Source of the DNA: Oceanospirillaceae bacterium UBA2001
GTDB taxonomy: Bacteria > Pseudomonadota > Gammaproteobacteria > Pseudomonadales > Balneatricaceae
NCBI GenBank assembly: GCA_002335115.1
Contig: DDCR01000195.1
Coordinates: forward strand, 1 to 7,523
Direction: 5' to 3'
Length of the DNA: 7,523 bases
Under the pieces are notes generated by a model. It saw only the letters and a program-made list of their open reading frames with translations. It was not told where the DNA came from and made no database searches. A program made the position numbers and the translations under genes. This document shows, one piece after another, positions 5,125-7,523 of this stretch (position 1 is its first letter; every line of letters starts with the position of its first letter).

Positions 5125-6309
5125 TTATTCAAGGGTGCGCAACCTATAAATCAAGCAGCAACCCACAAACATAGTGCCACAGGCAATAATAATACTTAAG
5201 GTGTAACTGCCTGACCATTGGGCTAATACGCCTGCAGCGGCTGGCGCGGCGATCTGTGCTACGCCATAGGATAAGGTCATTTTGCCCATCATTTTGGCAG
5301 GGCGATTAGGAAAATACCGTCCGGCCATGGTTAGGACTAAACTCACAAGACCAATAAAAGTGCCCCCAAATAGCGCCGCACCAATAAAGGTCCAAATTAA
5401 CCCGGGGCTTAAAATAGGAATAAGCATACCCGCTAATTGCAGAATGAAGGCCAACAATAAGGCATTTAAGTTACCTAATTGACGGGCGATCAAATCCCAA
5501 ATAATGCATGCTGGTGCGGCTGCAAGACCAATAATCATAAAGGTGATGGCACCGTAGTCTTGTTGCCCTGCGATCTGATTGACGTGGGCCACAATAAAGG
5601 TAATGACAACAGCGTAACCTACTCCTGCACAGAAGTAGGCCAGCATAAATGTTTGGATAAATTGAGCAGACGGAGGATGGTCAATCATTTTATCGCCACT
5701 GACGTTATAGCCACTAGTATTAGGTCTCGGCAGCCAAAACCATGCTGGGAAGGCCAACAATAGACCGATTGCAGTGAGCCAAAACCAGTGTTGCTGCCAG
5801 CTGATTTGCCCTGCTGCTAGGTGGACAAATAAAGCGGTTAAAAAAATGCCGGCACCCATACCTATAAAATGAATGCCCAGTTCAGAACGCAATTGATGGC
5901 GCAGTAACCAATGCATTACTAACCCTGATCCGAGTAATAGCCCTGCTGCGCTACTCAGGCCTGCAAAAAATCGCAAAACACTCCATGCCCAAAAATTCTG
6001 TGTGAGCCCTAAGCCTACCGTAGTAATTAAAGCCACTACTAAACCTAGTCGGTACAAACGGTCTTTTTTAACCAAATCAACAATGTTGGCGGCAATTAAA
6101 GCGCCGCAAAAATAGCCCACATAATTAAAGGCGGCTAACCAGCCCCCTTGGGCGATACCTAAGCCTGCCTGGTGTTGCATTAATGGCAGCATGGGTGTGT
6201 AGGCGAAGCGGGCGATGCCAACCATTAAAATGAGACTAGCGATGCCAGCACATAAGATTTTAAGCCTCTGGGCCTGGTGCAAAAAAGTAGAATGATCAGT
6301 GGTGGGCAT
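5125..6309 (-). CDS. MFS transporter, YbfB/YjiJ family
   Basis: This is a 12-segment secondary carrier of the major facilitator superfamily, YbfB/YjiJ branch (MFS_4), whose substrates are largely unknown. The product has 394 residues, the family's usual size. The branch signature is GIARFAYTPMLPLM (31-44) at the end of the first membrane segment; GGWLAAFNYVGYFCGAL forms segment two, and ARNAD-like polar loops such as VDLVKKDRLYR mark the inside. The second half includes AYFCAGVGYAVVITFIVAHVNQ and YGVAQIAAPAAAGVLAQWSG, both typical of the branch. The start at 6309 is an ATG with TAGG 7 nt upstream; extending to a TTG at 6327 would add six residues without a better ribosome-binding site. The gene is convergent with the LysE gene and divergent from the HcaT-like gene. 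A promoter candidate lies at 6346-6374. Confidence 0.88.
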   Translation of the reverse strand: MPTTDHSTFLHQAQRLKILCAGIASLILMVGIARFAYTPMLPLMQHQAGLGIAQGGWLAAFNYVGYFCGALIAANIVDLVKKDRLYRLGLVVALITTVGLGLTQNFWAWSVLRFFAGLSSAAGLLLGSGLVMHWLLRHQLRSELGIHFIGMGAGIFLTALFVHLAAGQISWQQHWFWLTAIGLLLAFPAWFWLPRPNTSGYNVSGDKMIDHPPSAQFIQTFMLAYFCAGVGYAVVITFIVAHVNQIAGQQDYGAITFMIIGLAAAPACIIWDLIARQLGNLNALLLAFILQLAGMLIPILSPGLIWTFIGAALFGGTFIGLVSLVLTMAGRYFPNRPAKMMGKMTLSYGVAQIAAPAAAGVLAQWSGSYTLSIIIACGTMFVGCCLIYRLRTLE

Positions 6310-6345
6310 TGAAGAGCCTATGCGCAAGCATCAGGAGGAACCACT

Positions 6346-6374
6346 ATTATGAAGAGGCTATCAACACAATACAA
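6346..6374 (-). promoter_or_regulatory. Candidate sigma-70 promoter for the YbfB/YjiJ-type MFS gene
   Basis: On the minus strand TTGTAT (6374-6369) is followed after 17 bp by CATAAT (6351-6346), five of six -10 consensus bases. Transcription would start near 6340, about 30 nt before the ATG at 6309. The -10 overlaps the start codon of the plus-strand small ORF at 6349. Confidence 0.42.
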
Positions 6375-6432
6375 TCTAGACCTTGGGCTAAGAGGACTTT
6401 TGCATCGGCTTAGGCTACACTTTCGCAGCTAA
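6349..6432 (+). CDS. Possible small ORF (27 aa) with a near-perfect Shine-Dalgarno
   Basis: AGGAGGA (6333-6339) lies 9 nt before this ATG, the best ribosome-binding site in the window. The predicted peptide, MKRLSTQYNLDLGLRGLL followed by HRLRLHFRS, has 27 residues and is basic and leucine-rich, without a clear membrane segment. It sits in the spacer between divergent transporter genes and could be a leader peptide or a small protein for the HcaT-like gene downstream. I see no good plus-strand promoter upstream, and the region doubles as the minus-strand promoter of the YbfB-type gene, so the site may be coincidental. No homologue is recognised. Confidence 0.22.
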   Translation: MKRLSTQYNLDLGLRGLLHRLRLHFRS

Positions 6433-6458
6433 ATTCACCATTGATCCAAGGACTTATC

Positions 6459-6584
6459 ATGGGGCAAGCATCAGCACTGACAACAAATAGGTTAATTAGT
6501 GGCAGTGGCCTAAAGGATATGAGCCCGAAGAATTCAGGGTGCGTTCTATTTTTGGTATTAAATGGCCAACATTATGCCCTCTAG
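6459..6584 (+). CDS. Possible small upstream ORF (41 aa) overlapping the HcaT-like start
   Basis: AAGGA (6448-6452) lies 6 nt before this ATG. The frame runs 41 codons (starting MGQASALTTNRLISGSG and ending LVLNGQHYAL) to a TAG at 6582-6584, which lies past both possible starts of the HcaT-like gene (6562 and 6574). That overlap would allow translational coupling, which would help explain why the transporter start lacks its own Shine-Dalgarno. The composition is unremarkable and no homologue is recognised. It may equally be a chance frame. Confidence 0.2.
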   Translation: MGQASALTTNRLISGSGLKDMSPKNSGCVLFLVLNGQHYAL

Positions 6585-7523
6585 TACTGAGTTGTTTAAG
6601 GGGCGTGAACACGCGGTATTTTCTGGTTTTTTCTTTGCATATTTTGCATGTTTTGGCTTAGTGTTACCGTTTTTACCCTATTGGATGGTCAGTCGGGGTT
6701 TAGACGCCCAAGAGGCGGCATTAATCCTTAGTTCTGCTTTCATAAGCAAGGTGTTTTTTGGTTTGGGTGTGGGCATATTGGCAGATGCCACTGGCCATAA
6801 AAAACGCTGGATATTACTGCTGTCAGTGTTCACCTTTTTGGGTTTTGCTGTGTTTGTACAAATTGAGACCTTTTGGCCCATGCTCATGGTTTGGTTTGTG
6901 GTGGGTGCGTTGCAAACTAGTCATGTGCCCATGGTGGATGGACTAGCTATTGCTTCAGCCCGCTTGGGTAAACTCAACTATAGCAAAGCACGATTATGGG
7001 GTTCGGTTGCTTTTATTGCCTCGTCTACGCTTAGTGGCCTTTACATTGCAGCTTATTCTATTGAAGCGTATCCCCAGCTATTGCTAGTCCTTGGTGCCGT
7101 TGTGATTGTGTTTGCAAGCTCTCTACCCGACATTCGTCCACAAACGAAAACAACTCGAAAATTGGCCTTCTTAGAGCTTTTTAAATTACCAGGTTTTGCT
7201 GCAGTAGTGACGGTGAGTGCACTCATACAAGCAAGTCATGGCGCCCTTTATGGCATTGGTACTTTGCATTGGCTGGAGGCTGGTATCAGCGAAAGCATTA
7301 TTGGCCTTCTTTGGGCCCAAGGGGTGGCGGCTGAAGTGGTGCTGTTTGCGATTGGTTTTTGGTTGTTAAAAAAAGTGGGCGTCAAAGGTCTACTATGGAT
7401 GGCAGTCATTGGGGGCACTATACGTTGGATTTTACTTGGATGGTCAACGGATGTGGGCCTACTTTTTACTGTGCAAATACTGCATGCCTTCACCTTTGCC
7501 GCAACCCATTTGGCGATGACCCA
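6562..7523 (+). CDS. MFS transporter, HcaT-like (MFS_1_like family), 3' end outside window
   Basis: This is a secondary carrier of the MFS_1_like group that includes E. coli HcaT, a putative 3-phenylpropionate transporter. The first 320 residues are present of an expected 380-400; the frame is open to the window end. Landmarks shared with HcaT are FGLVLPFLPYW (31-41), LADATGHKKRW (73-83, the loop 2-3 region), YSKARLWGSVAFI (140-152, near-identical to the HcaT segment), LIQASHGALYGIGTLHW (221-237), LLWAQGVAAEVVLFAIG (249-265) and VQILHAFTFAATHLA (304-318). A stop codon at 6559-6561 directly precedes the ATG at 6562, so translation begins there or at the ATG at 6574; neither has a clear Shine-Dalgarno. 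No phenylpropionate catabolic genes lie in the window, so the substrate remains open and the symbol is withheld. Confidence 0.88.
   Translation, partial: MANIMPSSTELFKGREHAVFSGFFFAYFACFGLVLPFLPYWMVSRGLDAQEAALILSSAFISKVFFGLGVGILADATGHKKRWILLLSVFTFLGFAVFVQIETFWPMLMVWFVVGALQTSHVPMVDGLAIASARLGKLNYSKARLWGSVAFIASSTLSGLYIAAYSIEAYPQLLLVLGAVVIVFASSLPDIRPQTKTTRKLAFLELFKLPGFAAVVTVSALIQASHGALYGIGTLHWLEAGISESIIGLLWAQGVAAEVVLFAIGFWLLKKVGVKGLLWMAVIGGTIRWILLGWSTDVGLLFTVQILHAFTFAATHLAMT

Larger units (their letters stand above)
6324..6474. repeat. 11-bp direct repeat GCAAGCATCAG, two copies 140 bp apart
   Basis: GCAAGCATCAG occurs exactly at 6324-6334 and again at 6464-6474, in the spacer between the divergent MFS genes. 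An exact 11-mer twice in about 250 bp is unlikely by chance (below roughly 1 percent assuming random sequence). It could be a pair of regulator sites allowing looping, or a duplication scar. The copies flank the smaller ORF candidate and the YbfB promoter candidate. Confidence 0.45.

Noticed and set aside
5133..5166. Inverted GGGT/ACCC segment near the end of the YbfB-type gene as a terminator
   Set aside because: It lies inside the coding end, has few paired bases, and the T run is more than 10 nt beyond the stem.
5479..5763. 94-codon plus-strand frame with several cysteines, resembling a small zinc protein
   Set aside because: It is wholly antisense to the YbfB/YjiJ-type MFS gene; the cysteines come from reverse complements of Ala/Thr/Gly codons in membrane segments and do not form a regular zinc motif.
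6678..7493. Several short frames on both strands in the last 850 bp (6678-6887 minus, 6758-6946 plus, 7248-7493 minus)
   Set aside because: They are shadows of the open HcaT-like frame that runs from 6562 to the window end.

Overview
The window is about 7.5 kb of gene-dense chromosome with moderate GC. It most likely comes from a gammaproteobacterium: RsuA matches the Escherichia coli length exactly, ArfB has the GGQ motif at the E. coli position, and both MFS carriers fall into families named from E. coli (YbfB/YjiJ and HcaT). I could not place the genus. I saw no rRNA, tRNA, CRISPR array, insertion sequence, phage gene or plasmid gene.

Layout. Positions 1-838 (+) are the C-terminal part of an aldehyde dehydrogenase with both catalytic residues, followed by a possible terminator. 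At 1005-1472 (+) is a small soluble protein I do not recognise. At 1573-2919 (+) are a DUF2026-like protein and RsuA, 15 bp apart. On the minus strand, 4286-2899 carries a Gate-domain (nucleoside recognition) membrane protein and then ArfB, which rescues stalled ribosomes. The arfB and rsuA 3' ends overlap tail to tail by 21 bp. At 4429-5046 (+) is a LysE/RhtB exporter that diverges from the Gate gene across a short, site-rich regulatory region. At 6309-5125 (-) is a YbfB/YjiJ-type MFS transporter, convergent with the LysE gene. At 6562-7523 (+) is an HcaT-like MFS transporter that runs off the window and diverges from the YbfB gene across about 250 bp holding two possible small ORFs and an 11-bp repeat.

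How the genes fit together. Two functions touch the ribosome (16S pseudouridylation by RsuA, stalled-ribosome rescue by ArfB). The right half is four integral membrane proteins whose substrates cannot be read from sequence. There is no evidence that they form one pathway, and I see no convincing new multi-gene defence, mobile or biosynthetic system. The points most worth checking are the DUF2026-like protein that has no cysteine at all, the compact divergent control region at 4304-4395, the two small ORFs with Shine-Dalgarno-like sites at 6349 and 6459, and the antisense overlap of rsuA and arfB. Four starts (1005, 4286, 4429 and 6309) are placed downstream of the longest possible ORF start because ribosome-binding or promoter signals favour them.
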